From contig CACKJL010000035.1 of assembly GCA_902600395.1 (NCBI GenBank), forward strand, positions 1 to 8,128: DNA of 8,128 nucleotides, written 5' to 3'. Below are positions 1-6,760 of this stretch, in pieces. The stretch is from an uncultured Prochlorococcus sp. (lineage in GTDB: Bacteria > Cyanobacteriota > Cyanobacteriia > PCC-6307 > Cyanobiaceae). A program made the translations under genes and the position numbers. Below the pieces are notes generated by a model, which made no database searches, was not told where the DNA came from, and saw nothing but the letters and a program-made list of their open reading frames with translations. The number at the start of each line of letters is the position of its first letter. Position 1 is the first letter of the stretch.

Positions 1-1
1 T

Positions 2-253
2 GTAGTAGCTTCTGGGTTACTTCTTTTAAGGCTTGCAGATCCTAAGAATATTTCTAAGACTTTACCAATATTTACGTCAAAACAGCTATTTGCTCAATTA
101 ATTCTTTCTGGGGGACTATTCACAGTTCTTGCACCATTAATGATTTCTAAAATTGGGTTAGATTATTGGACAGAAATTTGTGCCTTAATTACATTCGCAA
201 TTCTTTCTATCGCATTGATTTTTAACAAAGTAGAGATGAAAAAGTTTCAATAA
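2..253 (+). CDS. C-terminal end of a membrane transporter, probably a sodium:glutamate symporter (GltS/ESS family)
   Basis: An open frame enters from the left edge and ends at TAA 251-253, so only the last 83 residues are visible. They begin VVASGLLLLRLADPKN, followed by two hydrophobic stretches: residues about 32-46 (around ILSGGLFTVLAPLMI) and about 55-74 (around ICALITFAILSIALIF). The tail is short and basic. The 'SGLLLLRLxDPK' segment followed by a Gly-Gly-Leu hydrophobic helix resembles, from memory, the last part of divergent GltS-type sodium:glutamate symporters, which would sit in the inner membrane. The family assignment rests on this short tail alone and could be wrong; a membrane transporter is the safer statement. 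The next gene starts 39 bases downstream on the same strand and might be co-transcribed. Confidence 0.5.
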   Translation, partial: VVASGLLLLRLADPKNISKTLPIFTSKQLFAQLILSGGLFTVLAPLMISKIGLDYWTEICALITFAILSIALIFNKVEMKKFQ

Positions 254-292
254 GAACTCTAGAATGGTAAAAAGCCTAAATTTTTTATTTTA

Positions 293-550
293 ATGTCATT
301 TACACCCTACGATATTCCACCTCAAGAAAATAAAGGTAAGTGGTTTAGGAGTCATTTACTTGGAAGGGAAATAGAACTTGGTGAATTGTATAGTCTTGGA
401 TCAAATGATTTAGATTTGCTTATGGCGGAGACCGCAGAAATCAGAAGCGATCTTGATTTTAAGGAAAAAAATATAGGCAAATTTAGGACCGCAGGATATT
501 TTTTGGAGTTAGCAAGAATAATTGAGAAAAGGAAGTTGTTAGAGAGTTAA
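293..550 (+). CDS. Small conserved-looking hypothetical protein (85 aa), function unknown
   Basis: This is a short complete frame with an ATG start and TAA stop, 39 bases after the transporter gene on the same strand. I do not recognise a named family. The protein is soluble-looking and charged, with no membrane segment and no cysteine. The N-terminal third (MSFTPYDIPPQENKGKWF) looks extended and the rest helical, with a dense block around residues 44-80 (MAETAEIRSDLDF, then IGKFRTAGYFLELARIIEKRK). Such a patterned acidic/basic helical block suggests a real folded protein rather than a chance frame. No Shine-Dalgarno site is visible, as is common in this genome type. Its stop codon shares the four bases TTAA (547-550) with the stop of the convergent GST-like gene. 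Confidence 0.7.
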   Translation: MSFTPYDIPPQENKGKWFRSHLLGREIELGELYSLGSNDLDLLMAETAEIRSDLDFKEKNIGKFRTAGYFLELARIIEKRKLLES

Positions 551-1206
551 TTAGATGGAAAATAATTCTTTCTAGAATTTGGTTCCCATAATTCGTATTT
601 ATACATTAACGATTTAAATTCTCTATTTTTCTCAAACGAATCTAACCAGTTTTTTATTGATGATTCAAAATAATTTGTTCTTTTTTGATTTTCACAAGCG
701 ATTCTAAATTGTCTTACAAAAGGCCAAATAGACCAATCAGCGATTGTTGGGCTATCTCCAAAAAAGTATTTTTTTTCGGCAAGAAGTTCGTTCCATCTCT
801 TTATAAGTTTAATCGCATTTGTGAAATGAAATTCTTGATCACTATCTTTATATCTTGTGGCATATTTAAATCGATCTAAATGATATTTGAATACGTTATC
901 GTTTTCATTAATTATTTCAAAAATATCTTCCTTTTTGTTCTCAGGTAAATAAATTAATTTGATGTTTTCCTTTTTCGACTCTGAGAGAGCCCATAGGATG
1001 ATTTCAAGACTTTCTTCAATAACTTCACTATTTTTTTTTATAAGAATTGGCACCGTTTTCGTCTTTGAATTATTTAAAAAATCTAGAGGTTTATTTTTTA
1101 AATCAATTTCTCTTATCTCTACTTTTATTTCGCAAGTTAACAGTGCCCATCTTGCACGAATTGCATATGGACATCTTCGAAATGAATATAAAATATCGTT
1201 TTTCAT
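547..1206 (-). CDS. Glutathione S-transferase-like protein (thioredoxin-fold N-domain plus helical C-domain)
   Basis: This 219-residue protein has the two-domain layout and usual length of cytosolic glutathione S-transferases. The N-terminal thioredoxin-fold half carries RCPYAIRARWAL (residues 11-22), with a CPYA motif at 12-15 where Cys-type GSTs and glutaredoxin-like proteins have their active Cys. Next come the cis-proline loop TVP at 51-53 and the glutathione-binding EES at 64-66. The C-terminal helical half contains GDSPTIADWSIWPF (150-163), with the usual N-capping box T154-x-x-D157. Family knowledge suggests glutathione-dependent conjugation, reduction or isomerisation in the cytoplasm; the substrate cannot be read from sequence. 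The start is ATG at 1206. A divergent gene begins 74 bases away, and the 3' end overlaps the 85-aa gene by four bases. Confidence 0.85.
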   Translation of the reverse strand: MKNDILYSFRRCPYAIRARWALLTCEIKVEIREIDLKNKPLDFLNNSKTKTVPILIKKNSEVIEESLEIILWALSESKKENIKLIYLPENKKEDIFEIINENDNVFKYHLDRFKYATRYKDSDQEFHFTNAIKLIKRWNELLAEKKYFFGDSPTIADWSIWPFVRQFRIACENQKRTNYFESSIKNWLDSFEKNREFKSLMYKYELWEPNSRKNYFPSN

Positions 1207-1241
1207 ATTGTAAAAACTTTTAATTTCCCTAATTCTTTTAG

Positions 1242-1247
1242 TATTAT
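1242..1247 (+). promoter_or_regulatory. Possible -10 box for the GIY-YIG/membrane gene
   Basis: TATTAT lies 33 bases before the ATG at 1281, inside the 74-base region shared with the divergent GST-like gene. It matches the sigma-70 -10 consensus at five of six positions and would give a leader of about 27 bases. No convincing -35 box accompanies it. In such AT-rich DNA this match is weak evidence. Confidence 0.25.
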
Positions 1248-1280
1248 TTAAGTAAGAACAGTTTTAATTTTACAACGCAA

Positions 1281-1823
1281 ATGTCGGGATATGTTTACCT
1301 TATTAGAGTAGGAGACCTTTATAGGATTGGGAAAACGGATAATCTTGAAAAGAAAATTAAAAAATTAAAGCCAGATGAATTATTAACATCAATTATGACT
1401 AAGGAGCCAGAAACTCTTGAAGCAAGATTACTAAGAAAATATAAGTCGCAAAGAATTCCTGAAACTGGTTATTTAAAGCTTTCTAAAAGACAAATTAGAG
1501 AATGTAAAAAGCAATTTGAATTAAAGGGTAGCTTACCTCACACTTTAGATGCTGAAGTTTCTATAACTCTATTTGCATCTTTTTTATTGTTTTCATTAGG
1601 TTCTTTTATTTTTAATTATTTAAATTTTGGATTTGTAAGATCTATATCTTATTCTTTCGGAATGGCATCTCTACCAATGGTTATATTATTTATTACAGGT
1701 AGTTTTGGCGGATACTTTTCTGAAGATTTATCTCTTTTTTCATTGTTAACTAATCGAATAAAAGGTTTATTTATTGCAATTGCAATGCTTTCAATGGCTT
1801 TCTTAATTTTTAATTTAGGTTAA
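1281..1823 (+). CDS. GIY-YIG-like (T5orf172/Mug113-type) domain fused to three C-terminal membrane segments
   Basis: Residues about 3-75 resemble the GIY-YIG superfamily in its T5orf172/Mug113 form: YVYLIRVG (4-11), YRIGKTDNL (14-22), a Lys-rich helix (24-30), LEARLL with Glu47 (46-51), then RIPETGYLKLS (58-68) where the family often has G-E-W-F. The usual helix arginine after 'KT-N-L-E-K' is Lys25, so the classical nuclease centre is probably altered, although Tyr6, Tyr14 and Glu47 remain. After a short linker come three hydrophobic segments at about 94-114, 122-146 and 160-178. An inner-membrane protein with a cytoplasmic GIY-YIG-like head is therefore inferred. No nucleic-acid substrate can be assigned. 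The start is ATG with no clear Shine-Dalgarno site. The stop overlaps that of the convergent dehydrogenase at TTAA 1820-1823. Confidence 0.75.
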   Translation: MSGYVYLIRVGDLYRIGKTDNLEKKIKKLKPDELLTSIMTKEPETLEARLLRKYKSQRIPETGYLKLSKRQIRECKKQFELKGSLPHTLDAEVSITLFASFLLFSLGSFIFNYLNFGFVRSISYSFGMASLPMVILFITGSFGGYFSEDLSLFSLLTNRIKGLFIAIAMLSMAFLIFNLG

Positions 1824-2527
1824 ATTTCATAGTTACAATTTAAGGCGATTTCAAATGGAACTGATTGGGTAGGTAACTTAAGAATAGTTGAGCATATTTC
1901 GGCAATATCTTCAGGTTGTGTCATGCTTGATTTGTCTATAGAAGAGATATTTTGGGCCATTTTTGTATTAACCCAGCTTGGGCAAATTGCAGTAATTCTT
2001 ATATTTTTATCCCAACCTTTATTCTTCATCGTTTGGCATAATCCCATCAAAGCAAACTTTGAAGAAGAATAAGCGGCTAAATCACCTTTGGATCTTTTCC
2101 CACTCATTGAAACTAAAACAATAATTCTTCCTCTTTCAGAGGTACATAAATGATCCCAAGAAAGCCTACATAAATGCCAAATTGCCAAAAAATTTATATT
2201 TAATGTATTTAAAATATCTTCTTCATCACCATCTTTGTATAAGAAAGGAACTTTCGATAATACTCCAGAACAATTTATTACTGAATCAAATCCTCCAAAT
2301 TCATCTAAGGTGTTCTTTATCCAATTTTCGGCTGTAATTTTTTTTAAAGCATCATAGTGGTTGATTATAATTTTCCCATCTGGCCATTTTTTTGGATCAA
2401 TAGCGCTTCCTTTTAATGATTCTAAATCTCTTATGCCAACACTAATTCTATTGCCTTCTTTTAATTCTTTATGTGCAATATTAAGTCCAATACCTCTACT
2501 CGCTCCACTTATTAATATGGTTCTCAT
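1820..2527 (-). CDS. Classical short-chain dehydrogenase/reductase, downstream partner of the lycopene cyclase
   Basis: This 235-residue protein is a normal-length classical SDR, an NAD(P)(H)-dependent oxidoreductase with one Rossmann fold. The cofactor loop is SGASRGIG (7-14, G8-x3-G12-x-G14). The NNAG position is NCSG (85-88), a mild variation. The catalytic set Asn112, Ser140, Tyr153 and Lys157 (AYSSSK) is complete, and the P-G motif after strand beta-6 reads PSWVNT (183-188). Arg33 after beta-2 would fit NADPH preference, but that is inference. The ATG lies 7 bases after the lycopene cyclase stop on the same strand, so the two are almost certainly co-transcribed and perhaps translationally coupled. 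This hints at a role near carotenoid or lipid metabolism, although the SDR family is too broad to name a substrate. Confidence 0.9.
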   Translation of the reverse strand: MRTILISGASRGIGLNIAHKELKEGNRISVGIRDLESLKGSAIDPKKWPDGKIIINHYDALKKITAENWIKNTLDEFGGFDSVINCSGVLSKVPFLYKDGDEEDILNTLNINFLAIWHLCRLSWDHLCTSERGRIIVLVSMSGKRSKGDLAAYSSSKFALMGLCQTMKNKGWDKNIRITAICPSWVNTKMAQNISSIDKSSMTQPEDIAEICSTILKLPTQSVPFEIALNCNYEI

Positions 2528-2534
2528 TTTTTAA

Positions 2535-3818
2535 CTATATGTTTGGAAATATTATCCTAAGTAACATTTTAAATTCTCTTCCATGCATAATCATAAGACC
2601 TTTCTTTACACTCCATGGAGCCTTTATAAACATTACGCACATAGCATATATAATCTCTTTTAAAGAAAGAGTATCAGTTAGAAACCCATACCATTGATTT
2701 TTAGGTAATTGGAAAAAACTGCCAAAAAATTCTCTCAATAGTTTCTCATCAAACCTCATGAGTTTTTCTAATCCAAATTGGTAAAGTGATTTCTTCCTAA
2801 TTAATTCTTTTGACCATAAAGTTTCCCAACCTTTTCTAGCAATATGATAAGTACTTAGATTTTTGTTTTTAATTGCTTCTGAGACTGCCTTCGCGACAAG
2901 TGGAGCTCTTCTTAAAACATTACCAATTAAATATCCAGATGCAGGATGTACCATTGAAGCAGCACCACCATATCCAAGTATTTGTTGTTTGAAATCTGGG
3001 ATTGGCATATTCATAGGAAGAAATAAGCCAAGCTCTTCGTGCTGCATGCTTGTGATTGATATATTTCGATAAGAAAGCCTCTTCTCTAGTCTCTCTTTTA
3101 AATTTTCCATTGTTAGAGGATTTACCAAACCAAGAGATGTCTCTTCAAGAAAATATTTACCATCACCCATATCCATGGCATAAAGAAAAGTTGGAGGTTC
3201 TTTTTTTTGCTCATCATTAAGATGATCATTTCTATAGTCCATTAATACAAACTGCCCTTTCTTAAGTGGAGGTTTACTAAAATTACCTACTATCCCATAA
3301 CAAGTTTGGACTGCCAAAGGACCACAGGATTTTAATTTAAGAAAAACAGGATCATACCCTGTTGCATCTACTACTAATCTTGCAGAATAAGTTTTGCCAT
3401 CTTTTGTAGTTACTGTACTTTTGTATTTTTCAAAATGTATTTTGTTTGCAAAGCCTTGATGCCATTTAATAAAAGACTTATTGCATTCTTTAAACCAATA
3501 ATTGTGGAGTTTCTTCTTATCAAATAGTCCATAATCTAGTGAATGTTCCGTGGCTTTATTCTCGTCGTCCTGCTCTTCTAAAGCGCCATGCCCAAAAAAA
3601 CTTACAGTATTTTTCCATCTATATTCAAGTAAATCCTGAAGCCCGAGTTGATCAACTTCTTTCCCCCAAATGCCATATGTATTTGGCCAAGGTTCATCTG
3701 GTCCATTTGGAGAAAGCACTTCAACATTTAATTTTTCCTTCCCTAAAGCTGAGGCAATAGCCATACCCGCAGGCCCTGCACCCAAAACAAGAACATCTGG
3801 CATATTTTCTTTTGACAT
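2535..3818 (-). CDS. crtL2: Lycopene cyclase, CrtL family (probably the epsilon/bifunctional CrtL2 type)
   Basis: This flavoprotein cyclises the linear ends of lycopene to form carotene rings, using FAD in reduced form at the membrane. At 427 residues it matches plant/cyanobacterial CrtL length. Visible motifs are the FAD-binding DVLVLGAGPAG (8-18), PWPNTYGIW (43-51, the lycopene-cyclase signature), DATGY (151-155), QFVLMDYR (189-196), FLEETSL (223-229, the conserved cyclase motif with catalytic acids) and GYGGAASMVHPASGY (282-296). Prochlorococcus carries two CrtL paralogues, one beta-type and one making epsilon plus beta rings, hence alpha-carotene. I recall the second type lying near fur, as here, and choose it on that basis; motifs alone do not separate the two. 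The start is ATG at 3818, with Met6 as an alternative. The SDR gene follows after 7 bases. Confidence 0.93.
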   Translation of the reverse strand: MSKENMPDVLVLGAGPAGMAIASALGKEKLNVEVLSPNGPDEPWPNTYGIWGKEVDQLGLQDLLEYRWKNTVSFFGHGALEEQDDENKATEHSLDYGLFDKKKLHNYWFKECNKSFIKWHQGFANKIHFEKYKSTVTTKDGKTYSARLVVDATGYDPVFLKLKSCGPLAVQTCYGIVGNFSKPPLKKGQFVLMDYRNDHLNDEQKKEPPTFLYAMDMGDGKYFLEETSLGLVNPLTMENLKERLEKRLSYRNISITSMQHEELGLFLPMNMPIPDFKQQILGYGGAASMVHPASGYLIGNVLRRAPLVAKAVSEAIKNKNLSTYHIARKGWETLWSKELIRKKSLYQFGLEKLMRFDEKLLREFFGSFFQLPKNQWYGFLTDTLSLKEIIYAMCVMFIKAPWSVKKGLMIMHGREFKMLLRIIFPNI

Positions 3819-3878
3819 TAAATATAAATCTTATGATTAAAGAAATTTATGGAACAAATTATTACTTCTGAACCCTGA

Positions 3879-3884
3879 ATTATA
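3879..3884 (-). promoter_or_regulatory. Candidate -10 box of the crtL2-SDR operon
   Basis: Read on the minus strand these bases are a perfect TATAAT, which would start transcription about 54 bases upstream of the crtL2 ATG. No good -35 hexamer is seen at 16-18 bases. It lies 16 bases from a perfect TATAAT facing the other way, so the two divergent promoters would overlap. Confidence 0.4.
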
Positions 3885-3900
3885 TTTTTCATCCAATACT

Positions 3901-3906
3901 TATAAT
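3901..3906 (+). promoter_or_regulatory. Candidate -10 box of the LPOR-like gene
   Basis: A perfect TATAAT on the plus strand would give a leader of roughly 130 bases before the ATG at 4043. No recognisable -35 box is present. The leader is nearly pure A/T with an AT-only inverted repeat (3989-3995 with 4002-4008). I see no gene or known RNA in the 224-base stretch 3819-4042. Confidence 0.35.
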
Positions 3907-4032
3907 GAGAGTAGATTAATAATAATCAAATTACTTAAATACTAGCGACTAAGTTTTCAGTGTTTTAACAATAATTTATAAGATTACAAAATAAAAAAAA
4001 CTTTATTTATTTTTTTATCATAAAAAAAATAT

Positions 4033-4036
4033 AGGA
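4033..4036 (+). promoter_or_regulatory. Ribosome binding site of the LPOR-like gene
   Basis: AGGA lies six bases before the ATG at 4043. It is one of the few purine-rich sites with good spacing in this window and supports the ATG at 4043 as the start. Confidence 0.5.
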
Positions 4037-4042
4037 ATTTAA

Positions 4043-5044
4043 ATGATTAAAAATAAAAATATTTTAATTACTGGAGGTAATTCAGGAATAGGGTTTTTTG
4101 CCATTGTTAATTTACTGAAGACGAAAAATATTTTATATGTTGTAATAAAAAACGAATTTAGAAAGAATGAATTTCTCAGAAAAATCGAGAAACATTTTGA
4201 TAAAAATTACCTTAGTAAATTTTTAATTATTATTGAAAATTGTGATCTTTCAGATCTAGAGAATATTAAAAAAATTAAAGATTACTTTATTAGTAAAAAG
4301 ATTTTTTTAGATGTTCTTGTTTTAAATGCAGGATTGCAATATACAGGCTCTTTTTACCCTAAAGTATCAAAACAAGGCATAGAACTAACTTTTGCAGTAA
4401 ATCATCTTGCACATTTTTACTTGGTAAATGTCCTAAAAGATTTTATTAGAGATAAAGAAGAATCTAGAATCATTATTACATCATCAGATGTACACGACCC
4501 CAAAAGTTCAGGTGGCAATATAGGAAAGAAAGCGGGACTTAATAACCTAATTAATTTGAGAAAAAAAGTAACTGGGCAATTTATAAATTTTAATGCTGAT
4601 GAAGCTTATAAAAATAGTAAGTTATGTAATATTTTGTTTGCTAAAGAACTTGAAAAAAAATTAAAAACTTCCTCAAGTAAAATTTCTGTAATTACTTGGG
4701 CTCCTGGTCTAGTAATACCAAATGATGATCTTGGTTTTTTTAGATACAGTAAGCGTTTTAATCTCTTTGGATATTTAATTTTTTCTAAAGCTGCAAAAAA
4801 TATTTTAGGAATTTCTGAAAGTATAGAAAATGCTGGTAGGATACTTTCTAAAATTGTTTTTGATTCAAATTTAAATAATATTGGTTACGTTCATTTAAGT
4901 AATAAACTTATATCTTTTAAAAAACATAAATTAGTTGAAAGTAATGTTAGTGATGAGGCAAATAATTCTGAGTTGGCTTCAAAACTCTGGATTTTAAGTG
5001 AAGAGATTTGTAGATCATTTGGCTTTGTTACTTTCAATATTTAA
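4043..5044 (+). CDS. Light-dependent protochlorophyllide reductase (LPOR)-like SDR with altered active site
   Basis: This 333-residue protein has LPOR length and layout: cofactor loop TGGNSGIG (10-17), LDVLVLNAG (89-97), NHLAHFYL (120-127), VHDPKSSGG (150-158) opening the LPOR-type insertion, AYKNSKLCNIL (188-198) with Tyr189 and Lys193, and an LPOR-like C-terminus (DEANNSELASKLWILSEE, 304-321). True LPOR reduces protochlorophyllide to chlorophyllide in light and has Y-P-G-C after the YxxxK helix (Tyr223 and Cys226 in Thermosynechococcus numbering, from memory). Here the matching segment is A-P-G-L (220-223), so both residues are lost, and the LPOR-specific Thr before H-N-P is Ser148. I infer an NAD(P)H oxidoreductase derived from LPOR, not the chlorophyll enzyme. 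It is Lys/Asn/Ile-rich, appears more AT-rich than crtL2, is divergent from crtL2, and overlaps the mscS-like gene by 30 bases. Confidence 0.85.
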   Translation: MIKNKNILITGGNSGIGFFAIVNLLKTKNILYVVIKNEFRKNEFLRKIEKHFDKNYLSKFLIIIENCDLSDLENIKKIKDYFISKKIFLDVLVLNAGLQYTGSFYPKVSKQGIELTFAVNHLAHFYLVNVLKDFIRDKEESRIIITSSDVHDPKSSGGNIGKKAGLNNLINLRKKVTGQFINFNADEAYKNSKLCNILFAKELEKKLKTSSSKISVITWAPGLVIPNDDLGFFRYSKRFNLFGYLIFSKAAKNILGISESIENAGRILSKIVFDSNLNNIGYVHLSNKLISFKKHKLVESNVSDEANNSELASKLWILSEEICRSFGFVTFNI

Positions 5045-6046
5045 GGTTTGTGTTGGGAATGCAAACTCTATATTATTAACCGCAAATTCCTCAATAATTC
5101 TTAAATTTATAGATTGTTGAGCTTCCATTGCGGCGAGATAATTATTTGTTGGGATGTAATAAACAAGTTCGAAATTAAGACTGAAGTCGCCGAAATCTGT
5201 GAAATGACATCTATCAAAAGACGCATCTTTTGTCTCTTCAACTATTTTTTTAATTATTATTGGAATCAATTTCATAAGTTTTGGAGAGGTTTCATAAACA
5301 ACTCCCAATTTATGCACTAACCTTCTTTTTTCCATTTGTGCGTAATTTGAAATTATTCCATTTGTTAGGGCGCTATTGCTCATTACTATTACTTCGCCAT
5401 TAATACTTCTTATCCTTGATGATCGTACTCCTACTCTCTCAACCATTCCGAGGACTCCATCAGATTTTATAAACTCACCTTTTTGAAAAGGTTTATCAAG
5501 CAAAATTGTTATATATTCAAAGAACTCCTGAACTGGATCTTTCAAAGCTAATCCTGCACCAATACCTCCTGCACTTAGTAAAGCCCAAATAGCAGTCATT
5601 TGAACACCTATATTTTGTAAGAAAAAAATTGAGCCAATAGTCCATGTTAATGCTTTTATCAATGGAGTTAGTGAAGATACCATCGAACTAATTGAGGAAT
5701 CATTAATTTTGGAGGTCGATTCTGTTAAAGACCTTATTAAAACCTTGTTGAGTGCTTTTATTATGATTATTAATATAAATAATTTCAAAATATTCAATAA
5801 GACAGAGATGAAAGTTATTTCATCTGCAAAAAAATAGTCAATTGAAAAATAAAATGAGAGGAGGAAACCTATCGGTTTTATAATTCCAGAGATCACCTCA
5901 AAAATAAAATCATCGAAATTTGTTTTTGTTCTTTTGGAAATCTTTTTAAAAAATATTTTTGAAACTTTTGAAATTATTATCGACAATAAAGTTCCGATAA
6001 AAAAAATAGATATTGCCAGAAGGAAGTTTTCAGTAACTAATTTCAT
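5015..6046 (-). CDS. Small-conductance mechanosensitive channel (MscS family)
   Basis: MscS-family channels open under membrane tension and release solutes during hypo-osmotic shock. The pore helix and its continuation read SAGGIGAGLALKDPVQEFF (160-178, counted from the upstream TTG), with the Gly/Ala pattern of TM3. The beta domain follows: DKPFQKGEFIKSDGVLGMV (186-204), VGVRSSRIRSINGEVIVM (207-224) and SNSALTNGIISNY (225-237). The C-terminal end carries FAFPTQTL (330-337), typical of the family. Hydrophobic segments at about 8-30, 53-75, 80-105, 130-150 and 152-180 suggest five membrane spans, more than the three of E. coli MscS. I prefer ATG 6046; an in-frame TTG at 6052 would add two residues and has AAGGG five bases upstream (6058-6062). 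The stop lies within the LPOR-like gene's last codons. Confidence 0.9.
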   Translation of the reverse strand: MKLVTENFLLAISIFFIGTLLSIIISKVSKIFFKKISKRTKTNFDDFIFEVISGIIKPIGFLLSFYFSIDYFFADEITFISVLLNILKLFILIIIIKALNKVLIRSLTESTSKINDSSISSMVSSLTPLIKALTWTIGSIFFLQNIGVQMTAIWALLSAGGIGAGLALKDPVQEFFEYITILLDKPFQKGEFIKSDGVLGMVERVGVRSSRIRSINGEVIVMSNSALTNGIISNYAQMEKRRLVHKLGVVYETSPKLMKLIPIIIKKIVEETKDASFDRCHFTDFGDFSLNFELVYYIPTNNYLAAMEAQQSINLRIIEEFAVNNIEFAFPTQTLNIESNKAK

Positions 6047-6067
6047 ATTCAAATAAACCCTTAAAAT

Positions 6068-6099
6068 TTATCTCTAATAAGATTTTAAATTATCTCTAA
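6068..6099 (+). repeat. Two perfect 10-base direct repeats upstream of the MscS-type gene
   Basis: TTATCTCTAA occurs at 6068-6077 and again at 6090-6099, a spacing of 22 bases or about two helical turns. The flanking bases are also similar. On the minus strand each copy reads TTAGAGATAA. The pair lies 22-53 bases before the preferred mscS start, in the 78-base gap to the isochorismatase-like gene. GATAAT within the second copy (6089-6094, minus strand) could serve as a -10 box. It could be an operator or chance in AT-rich DNA. Confidence 0.4.
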
Positions 6100-6124
6100 A
6101 TAACAAACCAGTCTTTATTTTTCT

Positions 6125-6694
6125 TTAACTCATTATTATGTTTCTAATTTCTTTAAATTCTTCTCTATCCGCAGTTTTGCATAATTCAAAAATTATTGAT
6201 TCAGTTGTTGTTAAGATCGCCCCACTCTGAGTCATTCTTTGTAATGCTATTTCATGATCTACCCTATTTCGACTTCCCATGGAATCTGATATGAGAACAA
6301 CTTCAAATCCTTTTTGTAAACAATCTAAGACTGTTTGTTGAATACAAATATGCGTTTCGATCCCGCAAACTATCAAATTAGTAATTTTCTTATCTTTAAG
6401 TTCTTTTAAAAAATCTTCTAATTTCGCTAGGCTAAATTCCATTTTTTCAAATTTTCTAAATTCTGCTAGTGGTGATAATTCAGGTATCGTTAATCCCAAT
6501 TTGAGTGGGTTCTGTTCAGATATAAATATGTTTTCTTCTAAAATTTGGTAAGCATTAATTAGCTTTTTAATGTTTTTGATTATTGAATCCTTATTAAAAA
6601 TTGGTCTTATTATTTTTTCCTGAATATCAATAATTATCAAGGCGTTTACTTTCGATGATAATTTATCAGAAGAGATTTCTTGATCATTCATCAT
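6125..6694 (-). CDS. Isochorismatase-fold cysteine hydrolase (ISOC1/2- or YcaC-like)
   Basis: This 189-residue soluble protein has the Asp-Lys-Cys triad of the isochorismatase-like hydrolase fold: Asp23 in ALIIIDIQ (18-25), Lys84 in FEKMEFS (82-88), and Cys117 in CGIETHICIQQT (110-121) with the usual cis-peptide region. SEQNPLKLG (59-67) matches the family's 'TEQ-P--LG' loop, and VVLISDSMGSRN (132-143) is also typical. The compact form without an aryl-carrier domain resembles ISOC1/2 and YcaC proteins rather than EntB. Substrates in this group are mostly unknown, so siderophore synthesis or nicotinamide hydrolysis should not be assumed. Two consecutive ATGs start the frame (6694 and 6691). 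It is transcribed toward the mscS-like gene and divergently from fur, sharing a 116-base promoter region with it. Confidence 0.88.
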   Translation of the reverse strand: MMNDQEISSDKLSSKVNALIIIDIQEKIIRPIFNKDSIIKNIKKLINAYQILEENIFISEQNPLKLGLTIPELSPLAEFRKFEKMEFSLAKLEDFLKELKDKKITNLIVCGIETHICIQQTVLDCLQKGFEVVLISDSMGSRNRVDHEIALQRMTQSGAILTTTESIIFELCKTADREEFKEIRNIIMS

Positions 6695-6760
6695 TTATAT
6701 AAAAAGATACATTTAACATAATATTTTGAAGAACTTTAGTAAACATTTTAAATCAATAAG

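Noticed and set aside
685..1213. Two plus-strand open frames at 685-879 and 959-1213.
   Set aside because: They lie entirely or almost entirely opposite the GST-like gene, and their translations are Phe/Ser/Ile-rich with no domain pattern.
2863..3760. Plus-strand open frames at 2863-3072 and 3539-3760.
   Set aside because: Both are shadows of the lycopene cyclase, whose motifs cover the same bases on the minus strand.
3989..4008. Inverted repeat AAATAAA/TTTATTT in the leader of the LPOR-like gene, considered as a terminator or RNA switch.
   Set aside because: The stem is only A-T pairs within a low-complexity tract, so it would be very weak and is expected by chance.
4043..4060. Possibility that the LPOR-like gene is the main protochlorophyllide reductase por.
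   Set aside because: The segment after YxxxK reads A-P-G-L instead of Y-P-G-C, and the LPOR Thr is Ser, so the key catalytic residues are missing.
5114..5320. Plus-strand open frame opposite the MscS-type gene.
   Set aside because: It is antisense to the conserved MscS beta and C-terminal domains and shows no recognisable protein pattern.
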